This document shows positions 12,465-20,165 of a stretch of DNA of 28,087 nucleotides, one piece after another. This DNA comes from Deltaproteobacteria bacterium. GTDB taxonomy: Bacteria; Myxococcota_A; UBA9042; PHBI01; JACKFB01. Position 1 is the first letter of the stretch; each line of letters begins with the position of its first letter. A model generated the notes under the pieces. The model was not told where the DNA came from. It saw only the letters and a list, made by a program, of their open reading frames with translations, and did no database searches. Location: contig JACKFB010000031.1 of the NCBI GenBank assembly GCA_020632695.1, forward strand, positions 1-28,087, in the 5' to 3' direction. Made by a program: the position numbers and the translations under genes.

Positions 12465-12515
12465 TTGTGGCCCTCAGGCCGCCCGCGTAGCCTTGGGGAG
12501 GCCGAGGAGGCGTCG
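12465..12515 (+). promoter_or_regulatory. Candidate promoter and ribosome site of corA
   Basis: TTGTGG (12465-12470) and TAGCCT (12488-12493) are separated by 17 bases, and a strong AGGAGG (12505-12510) lies five bases before the ATG. The region also carries the upstream side of the divergent ligase operon. The promoter elements are weak matches. Confidence 0.3.
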
Positions 12516-13610
12516 ATGGGCAAGCGAGCGAAGGGGCACCACCGATCGAAGAAGCGGCGCTCGTCCATCGGCCTGCCACCGGGGACCCTGCAGGTGGACC
12601 CGGAGGCGGTGGCCACCCGGGTCCGGGTCATCCAATACAGCGAGCACCACGTGACCTCGCTCGAGGTGGCGGACCTGGCCACCCTGCCCGGCCTGGTCTC
12701 CGACACGGAGGTGACCTGGGTGGATGTGGTCGGGCTGGGCGACGGCGACGCCCTGGCCAGGCTGGGCGCGATGTTCCACCTGCATCCGCTGGCGCTCGAG
12801 GACGTGGTGAACGTGCACCAGCGCCCCAAGCTCGAGATCTACCCGCACCAGCTCTTCATGGTCACGCGCCTGCTGGCCCTGAGCGAGCGCCTCGAGACCG
12901 AGCAGATCAGCATCTTCCTGGGCCCGGGCTTCGTGCTGACCTTCCAGGAGCGCGAGGGCGACTGCTTCGAGCCGCTGCGCGACCGCATCCGCACCGACCG
13001 GGGGCGCGTGCGGCACTCGGGCGCCGACTACCTCGCCTACGCGCTGCTCGACGCGATCGTGGACTCCTACTTCCCGGTCATCGAGGCCTTCGGCGATCGC
13101 CTGGACGACCTGGAGGACGATGTGCTGCACGGCGCCTCCGAAGGGATCGTCGAGCGCCTGATGGACGTGCGCCGCGATCTGCTGATGTTCCGGCGCTACG
13201 CCTGGCCCATGCGTGACACCGTGAGCGCGCTCCAGCGCGACGACGTGCAGCAGATCAGCGACGAGACCCGCATCTACCTGCGCGACTGCCACGACCACGC
13301 CGTCCGGGTGGTGGATCTGGCCGAGAACTTCCGCGACCTGGGCACCAGCCTCATGGAGGTCCACCTGTCGGTGAGCAGCCAGCGCCTCAACGAGGTGATG
13401 AAGGTGCTGACGATGATCGCCACGATCTTCATGCCGCTCGGCTTCATCGCCGGGGTCTACGGCATGAACTTCGACAGCGACGCGTCGCGCTGGAACATGC
13501 CCGAGCTGCATTGGCGCTTCGGCTACCCGTTCGCGTTGGGGATGATGGCCACCTTCGCCGGGGGCTTCCTCTACTTCTTCTGGCGGAAGGGCTGGTTTCG
13601 CGACCCCTGA
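12516..13610 (+). CDS. corA: CorA-family magnesium/cobalt channel
   Basis: 364 aa from the ATG at 12516, chosen for its AGGAGG and because the much longer open frame upstream is antisense to the ligase. The N-terminal tail is very basic (GKRAKGHHRSKKRRSS). The cytoplasmic domain shows LHPLALEDVVNVHQRPKLEI, the CorA hallmark, followed by the long helical stalk. Two membrane helices close the protein, with the selectivity motif GMN at 316-318 in the sequence FIAGVYGMNFD. The periplasmic loop contains MPEL, as in typical CorA, but about seven extra residues (SDASRWN) separate it from GMN. CorA forms a homopentameric inner-membrane channel for Mg2+ uptake. Regulation is not evident. Confidence 0.93.
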   Translation: MGKRAKGHHRSKKRRSSIGLPPGTLQVDPEAVATRVRVIQYSEHHVTSLEVADLATLPGLVSDTEVTWVDVVGLGDGDALARLGAMFHLHPLALEDVVNVHQRPKLEIYPHQLFMVTRLLALSERLETEQISIFLGPGFVLTFQEREGDCFEPLRDRIRTDRGRVRHSGADYLAYALLDAIVDSYFPVIEAFGDRLDDLEDDVLHGASEGIVERLMDVRRDLLMFRRYAWPMRDTVSALQRDDVQQISDETRIYLRDCHDHAVRVVDLAENFRDLGTSLMEVHLSVSSQRLNEVMKVLTMIATIFMPLGFIAGVYGMNFDSDASRWNMPELHWRFGYPFALGMMATFAGGFLYFFWRKGWFRDP

Positions 13611-13731
13611 GCAGGCGCGACCGAGCCGAAATGGACGATCGCTGGCCTTCGAGCCACGCGCTCCGCTACACTCGCGCCGCGCTGGAACACGTTTCAGACA
13701 CGCCCGTCAGCCGCCCGCAGGACGCCACGCG
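13611..13731 (+). promoter_or_regulatory. Upstream region of the DUF1592/DUF1552 operon
   Basis: Contains a -10-like element TACACT at 13667-13672 in the context CGCTACACT, nearly the same as the one before the DUF433 gene. No strong -35 was found. AGGA lies about ten bases before the start codon. Confidence 0.3.
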
Positions 13732-15387
13732 ATGATCGACCCCGCTCGAAGAGGCCACCGCAGGGCCTGCCTGCTCGCTGCCCTGACCGCGGGCCTCGCG
13801 CTGGCCGCCTGCGCCGGAGCCACCCGCGACTCCCAGGAGCCCATCCCGGAGCCCGAGGCGGTGTTCGAGCCGGCCCCGCCCTCCCTGGTGCGCCTGACCC
13901 GCGCCCAGTTCGAGGCCAGCGTGAAGGCGCTGCTCGGCGACTCGCTGGTGCTGCCGTCCTCGCTCGAGCCCGATACGGCCCAGGGCGGGCTGCTGGCGCT
14001 GGGCGCCACGGTCACGACGATCTCGCCCCAGGGGGTCGAGCTCTTCGAGAAGGCCGCCATGAGCCTGGCCGCCCAGGCCGTGGCCGACGCCGAGCTGCGG
14101 TCGAAGCTGGTACCGTGCGACCCGGCGAAGGTCGGCGAGGCCGCGTGCCTGCGCACCGTCGCCGAGAGCTTCGGCCGCCGCGCCTGGCGCCGACCGCTCA
14201 GCTCGGACGAGGCGGAGCGGCTGGCGACGGTGATCGGCGCCCCCGCCGCCGAGGCCCTGGACAGCTTCGACGCCGGCGTCACCTACGTCGTGGCCGCCAT
14301 CCTGCAGTCGCCGGAGTTCCTGTACCGCGTGGAGCTGGGCCAGCCCGACCCCCAGGCGCCGGGCGAACGGCTGCTCACCCCCTACGAGCTGGCCAGCCGC
14401 CTCAGCTTCTTCCTCTGGAACCAGACGCCCGACGACGCGCTGCTGGACGCGGCCGAGGCGGGCGAGCTGGACACGCCGGCCGGCCTCATGACCCAGGCTC
14501 GGCGCCTGCTGGACTCGCCGCGGGTCGGCCAGGCCATCCGCGGCTTCTTCATCGACTGGCTCGAGCTCTACGAGCTGGATCACATGACCAAGGACCCGAA
14601 GATCTACCGGCACTACACCTCGGATCTGGGCCCGATGGCGCGCGAGGAGACCTTGCGCCTGGTCGACGAGCTCTTCGTCGACGGCGACGCGAACCTGGGT
14701 GAGTTCTTCACGACGCGCACGGCCTGGGTGAACCGGCGCCTGGCCGCCATCTACGACATCCCGGCGCCGGTGGACGACGGCTTCGGGCGCACCGAGCTGG
14801 CCGTGGCCAGCCAGCGCCGCGGCTACTTCGGTCAGGTGAGCTTCCTGGGTCTGCACGCCCACGAGGTCACCTCGTCGCCGACCCTGCGCGGCGCCTTCAT
14901 CCGCGAGTACCTGCTCTGCGAGCCGGTGCCGCCGCCGCCGTCGAACCTCAACACGGCCATCCCCGAGGCGTCGACCGAGGCGCGCACGCTGCGCGAGCGC
15001 CTGAGCGTCCACATGGAGAACCCGGACTGCGCGGTGTGCCACGGCTTCACCGACCCGCTGGGCCTGGGCTTCGAGAACTTCGACGGGATCGGACGCTTCC
15101 GGGTCACCGACCACGAGGCGATCATCGACGCGACCGGCGACCTGGACGGCGCGCCCTTCGAGGATGCGCTCCAGCTCGGCGAGCTGGTGGCGCAGAGCCC
15201 GGAGCTGGGCCACTGCGTGGTGTCCAAGCTCTACGCCAGCGCCGTCGGCCACGCCGTCGAGGCGGGCCAGGAGGCCGAGGTGGACGCGCTGGCGACCGCG
15301 TTCGAGCAGGACGGGCGCCGCATCCGCGCGCTGATGGAGGCGATCGTGGCCAGCGAGGGATTCCGGCGCGTGGGAGGCATCCAGTGA
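13732..15387 (+). CDS. DUF1587/1595/1592/1588/1585-type haem-binding lipoprotein
   Basis: 551 aa. The signal segment ends in LALAAC with Cys27. Domains in order: DUF1587-like start (LTRAQFEASVKALLGD), DUF1595 (RTVAESFGRRAWRRPLSSDE), DUF1592 (LLTPYELASRLSFFLWNQTP, then DDALLDAAEAGEL), DUF1588 (RRGYFGQVSFLGLHAHEVTS, TLRGAFIREYLLCEPVPPPP) and DUF1585 at the end. A CxxCH haem-attachment motif (Cys433, Cys436, His437) sits in CAVCHGFTDPLGLGFENFDG, the usual place. Such proteins are abundant in Planctomycetes and Myxococcota and are nearly always paired with a DUF1552 protein, as here (GTGA overlap). They are assumed to act in the periplasm in electron transfer or polymer breakdown, but no activity is established. 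Confidence 0.9.
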   Translation: MIDPARRGHRRACLLAALTAGLALAACAGATRDSQEPIPEPEAVFEPAPPSLVRLTRAQFEASVKALLGDSLVLPSSLEPDTAQGGLLALGATVTTISPQGVELFEKAAMSLAAQAVADAELRSKLVPCDPAKVGEAACLRTVAESFGRRAWRRPLSSDEAERLATVIGAPAAEALDSFDAGVTYVVAAILQSPEFLYRVELGQPDPQAPGERLLTPYELASRLSFFLWNQTPDDALLDAAEAGELDTPAGLMTQARRLLDSPRVGQAIRGFFIDWLELYELDHMTKDPKIYRHYTSDLGPMAREETLRLVDELFVDGDANLGEFFTTRTAWVNRRLAAIYDIPAPVDDGFGRTELAVASQRRGYFGQVSFLGLHAHEVTSSPTLRGAFIREYLLCEPVPPPPSNLNTAIPEASTEARTLRERLSVHMENPDCAVCHGFTDPLGLGFENFDGIGRFRVTDHEAIIDATGDLDGAPFEDALQLGELVAQSPELGHCVVSKLYASAVGHAVEAGQEAEVDALATAFEQDGRRIRALMEAIVASEGFRRVGGIQ

Positions 15388-16721
15388 CGGGCCCACGAAT
15401 CACGCGGCGTACGCTGCTCAAGGGCATCTTCGGGGGTGCGGTGGTCAGCCTGGCGTTGCCGCCGCTCGAGATCTTCATGAACTCCCACGGCACGGCCTAC
15501 GCCGACGAGGGCGGCGGCTTCTCCGGCTTCCCGCGGCGCTTCGGCCTGTTCTGGTGGGGAAACGGCGTGCTGCCCGACCGCTGGGCGCCGCTGACCACCG
15601 GCGCGGAGTGGGAGCCCTCGGTGCTGCTCGAGCCGCTGCGCCCCTGGCGTGACCGGGTGACCGTCGTGACCGGGACCGCGCTCGGCGTGACCAACTCGCG
15701 GCCCCACGGCGCCGGCGCCGCCGGGCTGCTGACCGGGCGCGAGCTGATCGAGCCCTACGGCGCCAACACCTTCGCCTCGGCCAGCCTCGACCAGGTCATC
15801 GCGCAGGCCATCGGCGACAGCACGCCCTACCCCTCGCTCGAGGTGGGCGCGCTCAGCGACGACAGCCTCTCGTACAACGGGCCCAACAGCCGGAACCCGG
15901 CCGAGTCGGACCCGATCGCGCTCTACCAGCGCCTGTTCGGGCCCACCTTCACGCTGCCCGGCGAGGATCCGATCATCGATCCGACCCTGGCCCTGCGGCG
16001 CAGCATCCTGGACGCCGTGAGCGACGACCTGAAGCGGCTCCAGTCCCGCGTGGGCGCGGCCGACAAGACGCGGCTGGACCAGCACTTCGACGGCCTGCGC
16101 AGCCTGGAGAAGCGGCTGGCCAAGCTCGAGCAGGCGCCCCCCGTGCTGGCAGCCTGCGAGCGGCCGGAGCAGCCCCTGGACGCCTACCCGGACATCGAGG
16201 GCCGCCCGCAGCTCGCCGCGAAGAACCGCGCCACCTGCGACATCGTGGCCATGGCGCTGGCCTGCGACCTCACGCGCGTGTTCTCCAACTGGTTCACCGA
16301 GCCGGTGAGCAACCCGCTCTTCCCCGGGGCGCCGGCCGGCCACCACCAGCTCACCCACGACGAGCCGGGCGAGCAGCTCGCGGTGCAGGCCATCCTGGTG
16401 CAGATCATGGAGAGCTTCGCCTATCAGGTGGAGTCGCTGGCGCGCATCGAGGAAGGCGACGGGACGCTGCTGGACTCGATGGCGGTGCTCGGGACCTCGG
16501 AGATCTCGCTGGGCAAGACCCACGCGCTCGACGACTTCCCGCTGCTCATCGCCGGGAGCGCCGGCGGCAGGCTGCGCGAGGGCATCCACCACGCCTCCAC
16601 CGGCGGCGAGAAGACGGGCAAGGTCACGCTCAGCCTGCTGCGGGCGATGGGCGTCGAGGCGGCCTCCTGGGGCGATGAGGGCGGCTACGCGGACTCGGGC
16701 ATGTCGGCCATCGAGGTGTGA
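15384..16721 (+). CDS. Tat-exported DUF1552 protein
   Basis: 445 aa from the GTG at 15384, which overlaps the previous stop (GTGA) and has GGGAGG ahead. The N-terminus ITRRTLLKGIFGGAVVSLAL is a twin-arginine signal, and cleavage after GTAYA is likely. The body follows DUF1552: RFGLFWWGNGVLPDRW, VVTGTALGVTNSRPHGAGAA, PSLEVGALSDDSLSYNG, SILDAVSDDLKRLQSRVGAA and LDQHFDGLRSLEKRL, with the late SMAVLGTSEISLGKTH. The fold is related to the sulfatase/DUF1501 (alkaline-phosphatase-like) group, but a clear metal site is not visible by eye. Export in folded form suggests a cofactor. It acts with the haem-motif lipoprotein encoded just upstream; their shared function is unknown. Confidence 0.9.
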   Translation: MTGPRITRRTLLKGIFGGAVVSLALPPLEIFMNSHGTAYADEGGGFSGFPRRFGLFWWGNGVLPDRWAPLTTGAEWEPSVLLEPLRPWRDRVTVVTGTALGVTNSRPHGAGAAGLLTGRELIEPYGANTFASASLDQVIAQAIGDSTPYPSLEVGALSDDSLSYNGPNSRNPAESDPIALYQRLFGPTFTLPGEDPIIDPTLALRRSILDAVSDDLKRLQSRVGAADKTRLDQHFDGLRSLEKRLAKLEQAPPVLAACERPEQPLDAYPDIEGRPQLAAKNRATCDIVAMALACDLTRVFSNWFTEPVSNPLFPGAPAGHHQLTHDEPGEQLAVQAILVQIMESFAYQVESLARIEEGDGTLLDSMAVLGTSEISLGKTHALDDFPLLIAGSAGGRLREGIHHASTGGEKTGKVTLSLLRAMGVEAASWGDEGGYADSGMSAIEV

Positions 16722-16723
16722 CG

Positions 16724-17683
16724 ATGAGGGGACTCTCCAGACGATCGGTGCGGGCGGTGCTGGCGCTGGGTTTCGCGCTGGGCGCGGGCGCCTGCGACGG
16801 CAGCGAGGTCACGGTCGAGGCCGACGCCGCGTCCGATCTCGGCGGCGACGTGACAGCACCGGATGCGACGACGCCCGACGCCGAGACGCCGGGCCCGGCC
16901 CTGCCCATGTCGCGCCTGGTGGTGCTCGACCAGCTCTCCTTCGCCCCCGAGGAGGCGCCCGGCGTGGCGGCCGGGTTCGACCTCGACCACCAGGCCAGCG
17001 ACGGCACGGAGCCGGAGGCCTGCGGCGAGGCCGACTACCTCTCACCCCAGGGCACGCCCGGCGTGGACAACAAGGTGGCCGGGCTCCTGCCGCTCTTCGC
17101 GGTGGCCGGCATCGGCGCCGCCGAGGGCCTGCTGCAGAGCACGATCGAGGAGGGCGGCATCCTGCTGATGATGCAGGTGGACGGCATCGACGATCTCGAG
17201 GACGACGACGCCGTGACGGTGACGATCCGCTCGGGCCAGGGCAAGCCGCTGCTGGCCACCGACGGCCTGCTGCTTCCGGGGCAGACCTTCCACCTGCGGC
17301 CCGACTCGCCGGAGAGCGTCGCCCAAACGGGCCGCATCGAGCACGGCGTGCTGACCGCGGGGCCGGTGGACTCGACGCTGCGCGTGCGGGTGCTGGGGCT
17401 GGACTACGAGCTGCCGGTCTACGGGGTCTACATCCGCGGACGGCTCACCGAGGACGGCGGCCTGGCCGACGGCGTGCTGGGCGCGGGCATCGCCGTGGAG
17501 GACCTGCTGACCATCGGTCACACGGCCGCCCAGGACGACGCCGGCGTGCTGAAGTCGATGGAGCTGCTCTTCTCGGACGCGGCCGACCTCTGGCCGGGCG
17601 CCGATGGCGAGTGCCACTACGTCTCGGCCGCGCTGGCCTTCTCGGCGGTGTCGGCCTACCTCTTCGACGACGAGAGCCCCTGA
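16724..17683 (+). CDS. Lipoprotein of the DUF1592/DUF1552 operon
   Basis: 319 aa. The ATG at 16724 follows the DUF1552 stop by two bases; an overlapping GTG at 16718 is less likely. The signal ends in LGAGAC with Cys24, followed by a Thr/Asp/Pro-rich linker to about residue 60. The mature part (GFDLDHQASDGTE, ACGEADYLSPQGTPGVDNKV, GLLQSTIEEGGILLMMQVDG) matches a pattern I recognise from many myxobacterial secreted proteins that lie with DUF1592/DUF1552 genes, with paired Cys and repeated beta strands. No enzymatic motif. Its 3' end overlaps that of the convergent permease gene by 28 bases. Presumably the third component of the same envelope system. Confidence 0.8.
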   Translation: MRGLSRRSVRAVLALGFALGAGACDGSEVTVEADAASDLGGDVTAPDATTPDAETPGPALPMSRLVVLDQLSFAPEEAPGVAAGFDLDHQASDGTEPEACGEADYLSPQGTPGVDNKVAGLLPLFAVAGIGAAEGLLQSTIEEGGILLMMQVDGIDDLEDDDAVTVTIRSGQGKPLLATDGLLLPGQTFHLRPDSPESVAQTGRIEHGVLTAGPVDSTLRVRVLGLDYELPVYGVYIRGRLTEDGGLADGVLGAGIAVEDLLTIGHTAAQDDAGVLKSMELLFSDAADLWPGADGECHYVSAALAFSAVSAYLFDDESP

Positions 17684-18546
17684 CGGGGTAGCAGCCGCGC
17701 GGCGCGGACGGCCAGCTCGGCGCTAGCGACCAGGGCGGCGGCGACCAGCGTCTGGGCGGCTCCCACCGGGATCTCGTAGAGGAAGGCGACCAGGTAGCCC
17801 ACGCCGCCCGAGAGGGCGCCGAAGAGGCCGCCGAGCAGGAGCGCCACCGGAAGGTTCGGGGCCAGCCTCACCGCGGCCAGGGAAGGCAGCACGCTGAAGG
17901 CGAAGGTGGGCAACGCGCCGAGCACGCGGGTGGAGACCGACACCGCCAGCGCCAGGGTGATGAAGAGGGTGGCCTCCAGCGCGCGCACGGGCAGCCCCCG
18001 TACCTGCGCGCCGTCCGGGTCGAAGGAGGCCGCGGAGAACCCGCGCCAGCCCAGGGCGTGTACCGCCAGGACCGCGCAGGCGGTCGCGGAGACCAGGTGG
18101 AAGTCGGCGTCCGAGACGGCGACGGCGCTGCCGAAGAGCAAGGCGTCGATGTCCTGCAGCTCCTGGACGATGCGGGTCCCGACGGCCAGCATCCCCGCGG
18201 AGCCCACCAGGTACACCACGCCGATGAGGGCGTCGCGCCGCGCGCTGGTGGCCGAGCGATCCGCCGCGATGAGCGCCGTGGCGCCAAGCGTGAGCACCGC
18301 GGCGCCGAGGGTCGGCGAGGCCCAGACGCCGGCGAGGCCGAAGCTCACCGCGCCCAGGTAGGCCAGCGCCACGCCGAGGCCAGCGGCCTGCGAGATGGCG
18401 GCGCTCAGGAACACCATCCGGCGCAGCACCACATAGACGCCGAGCACGCCGAGCATCGCGGCTGCGACCGTGCCGGTCAGCGTGGGGGTGCGGAAGAGCT
18501 CCCAGGCATCGAAGAACATGCTGGGAGTGAGGCCGGCGTCACCCAC
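17656..18546 (-). CDS. znuB: Zinc/manganese ABC permease (ZnuB type)
   Basis: 296 aa with about eight or nine hydrophobic segments, typical of the ABC-3 permease family. I chose the GTG at 18546 because GAGG lies seven bases ahead and it overlaps the ATPase stop by eight bases; an ATG at 18519 is the alternative. LRRMVFLSAAISQAAGLGVA is the conserved cytoplasmic segment of the family, and ALPTFAFSVLPSLAAVRLA near residue 215 matches the second one (usually LL-x-A-L-L-x-x-P-A-A-A-A). It forms the inner-membrane channel of the zinc importer with the ATPase and binding protein. It is the last gene of the six-gene operon and ends tail-to-tail with the DUF1552-operon lipoprotein. Confidence 0.9.
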   Translation of the reverse strand: MGDAGLTPSMFFDAWELFRTPTLTGTVAAAMLGVLGVYVVLRRMVFLSAAISQAAGLGVALAYLGAVSFGLAGVWASPTLGAAVLTLGATALIAADRSATSARRDALIGVVYLVGSAGMLAVGTRIVQELQDIDALLFGSAVAVSDADFHLVSATACAVLAVHALGWRGFSAASFDPDGAQVRGLPVRALEATLFITLALAVSVSTRVLGALPTFAFSVLPSLAAVRLAPNLPVALLLGGLFGALSGGVGYLVAFLYEIPVGAAQTLVAAALVASAELAVRAARLLPRQGLSSSKR

Positions 18547-19321
18547 GGGACACCTCGCGCGGGTCGGCGGCTGGCTCGTCGAGCAGCGAGCCGTAGCGAT
18601 GCCGGAAGGTCGGGCTGCTCATGACGTCGGGCGCCGGTCCGGCCAGGGCCACGCCGTCGTCGCGATCGACCAGGGCGATGTGCGAGGCGTAGCGCGGCAC
18701 GAACGAGAGCTGGTGGCTGGCGATGACGACGGCGACGCGCAGGTCTTGGCGCAGCCGGTCGAGCAGCGCGAAGACGGCGGCCTCGTTCGCCGGGTCCATG
18801 GCGCTGGTGGGTTCGTCCAGCACCAGGAGCGCCGGCACCGAGCAGAGGGCGCGCGCGATGAGGACGCGCTGCTTCTGCCCCTCGCTGAGCGTCGCGAAGG
18901 CGCGGTGGGACAGCGCCACCGTGTCGGTGCGCTCCATGGCGTCGGCGACCCGCGCACGCTCGGCCTTGCCGTGCCAGGGGCGCAGGAAGCTCCAGCCCAC
19001 GTCGGTGCCCCCGCGGGCGAAGTCGATGACCCGCGCGGGCACGGTGAGGTCGTAGTCTCCCCGTTGCGGCACGTAGGCGCGGCGCAGTCCGGGCGCGGTG
19101 TGGATGCTGCCCTCGACCGGCGGCAGCAGCCCCAGCATGGTGCGCATCAGGGTGGTCTTTCCCGCACCGTTGCGCCCCACCAGGGCCCACACGTCGCCCG
19201 GCCGCACCGCCAGCCCCAGCGGCGGCAGGATGGCCTGTCCGGAGTAGCCGACCCGCACCTGGCGCAGCGTCAGCAGCGGCTGTCCCGACATCTCCGTCCC
19301 ACGGACTTCACTGGCGTTCAT
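18539..19321 (-). CDS. znuC: Zinc/manganese ABC transporter ATPase (ZnuC type)
   Basis: 260 aa from the ATG at 19321, with GAGG five bases upstream and a 14-base overlap with the previous gene. All ABC motifs are present: Walker A GRNGAGKTT (49-57), Q-loop VPQRGDY, signature LSEGQKQRV (145-153), Walker B LLVLDEPTSAMDP (165-177) and the switch His203 (IASHQL). The insert SFLRPWHGKAE and the spacing are those of the metal-type ATPases. It powers the ZnuB-like permease encoded directly downstream. Zinc is inferred from the operon content; manganese cannot be excluded from this gene alone. Confidence 0.93.
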   Translation of the reverse strand: MNASEVRGTEMSGQPLLTLRQVRVGYSGQAILPPLGLAVRPGDVWALVGRNGAGKTTLMRTMLGLLPPVEGSIHTAPGLRRAYVPQRGDYDLTVPARVIDFARGGTDVGWSFLRPWHGKAERARVADAMERTDTVALSHRAFATLSEGQKQRVLIARALCSVPALLVLDEPTSAMDPANEAAVFALLDRLRQDLRVAVVIASHQLSFVPRYASHIALVDRDDGVALAGPAPDVMSSPTFRHRYGSLLDEPAADPREVSRG

Positions 19322-20165
19322 GGGACCTCGTGATCCGGGCGCTGAGCACGCCGTCGCGCGCCAGATTGGTGGCGGCGGCCTCGGCCAGCGCGGCCTCGGC
19401 CTCCGCGGCGGTGTCGGGATCGCCGAGGGCCTCGAAGTCGGCGCCGTCGAAGAGGGAGCCGGGCACCGAGAGCTCGAGCGCGGCGTCGACCGGCACCGGG
19501 TGGTGGTCGTCCACGCTGGCCGCTGCCGCCGCGAAGAGCTGGGTCTCCACCGGCAGCTCCAGGTCCAGCGCCAGGCCCTCGGGCGGGAGGCGCGCCGCCG
19601 AGCCGGTGCGGCGGTCGTACACCCGCGCGCTCAGGACCAGGCGGTCGATGAGCGCCGAGGCGCGCACCACCTTGCCCCTCGGCAGGTCGCAGGCGGAGTC
19701 GCAGGGTTCGAGCGGGACCGACGCCGGCTCGCTCCCGAGGGCGACCTCCTGCTCCTCGGCGGGCAGGTCCAGCGCGTAGCCGCTGGCGCCGCCCCCGGCG
19801 AGCTCGGCGGCCACGTCGGCGTAGGGGACCAGCCGGCCATCGTCGGCGTGGCAGTGGCCGCCGTGGCACAGGCTGTAGCCCTCGGGCGGCTGGGCCGGAT
19901 CGAAGGGCGCCGCCGCCTCCCCCGAGCCCATCTGGAGGCCGGCCCCGTCGGCGACCAGCGCCAGCCGCGTGAGCGCGATGGCGTAGTCGTCGGCGGTCAG
20001 CAGGCGCCCCTGGTCGTCGAGGCGCGCGGCGTCGGGATCGAAGCGGGCCACCAGCGACAGGCTGGCGCGCCCCCAGGGGTCGCCGTCGCTGAACGCGCAG
20101 CCCGAGGCCGCCATCGTCGCGCAGACCATCGCGGACACGAGGAATCTAGTGGCTGAGCGCATCAT
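19308..20165 (-). CDS. Metal-binding lipoprotein within the zinc operon
   Basis: 285 aa. AGGAG lies five bases before the ATG at 20165, and the gene overlaps both neighbours (20 and 14 bases). The signal ends in MAASGC with Cys23. A dense motif CHGGHCHADDG at 100-110 holds two Cys, three His and two Asp and is flanked by PEGYSL and RLVPYADV. A second Cys pair (PCDSACDLPRGK) and a DDHH (in ASVDDHHPVP) follow. The motif layout strongly suggests transition-metal binding in the envelope. It sits between the genes for the binding protein and the ATPase, so a role as metal chaperone or receptor for the importer is likely. I know of no characterised homologue; the name is descriptive only. Confidence 0.8.
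   Translation of the reverse strand: MMRSATRFLVSAMVCATMAASGCAFSDGDPWGRASLSLVARFDPDAARLDDQGRLLTADDYAIALTRLALVADGAGLQMGSGEAAAPFDPAQPPEGYSLCHGGHCHADDGRLVPYADVAAELAGGGASGYALDLPAEEQEVALGSEPASVPLEPCDSACDLPRGKVVRASALIDRLVLSARVYDRRTGSAARLPPEGLALDLELPVETQLFAAAAASVDDHHPVPVDAALELSVPGSLFDGADFEALGDPDTAAEAEAALAEAAATNLARDGVLSARITRSHERQ

Noticed and set aside
10908..12515. Long N-terminal extension of CorA
   Set aside because: The open frame runs antisense through the aminopeptidase and ligase genes; the AGGAGG before 12516 and the normal CorA length fix the start there.
13666..15396. Minus-strand open frame of 576 codons
   Set aside because: Antisense to the DUF1592-type lipoprotein gene, whose CxxCH and domain motifs are unambiguous.
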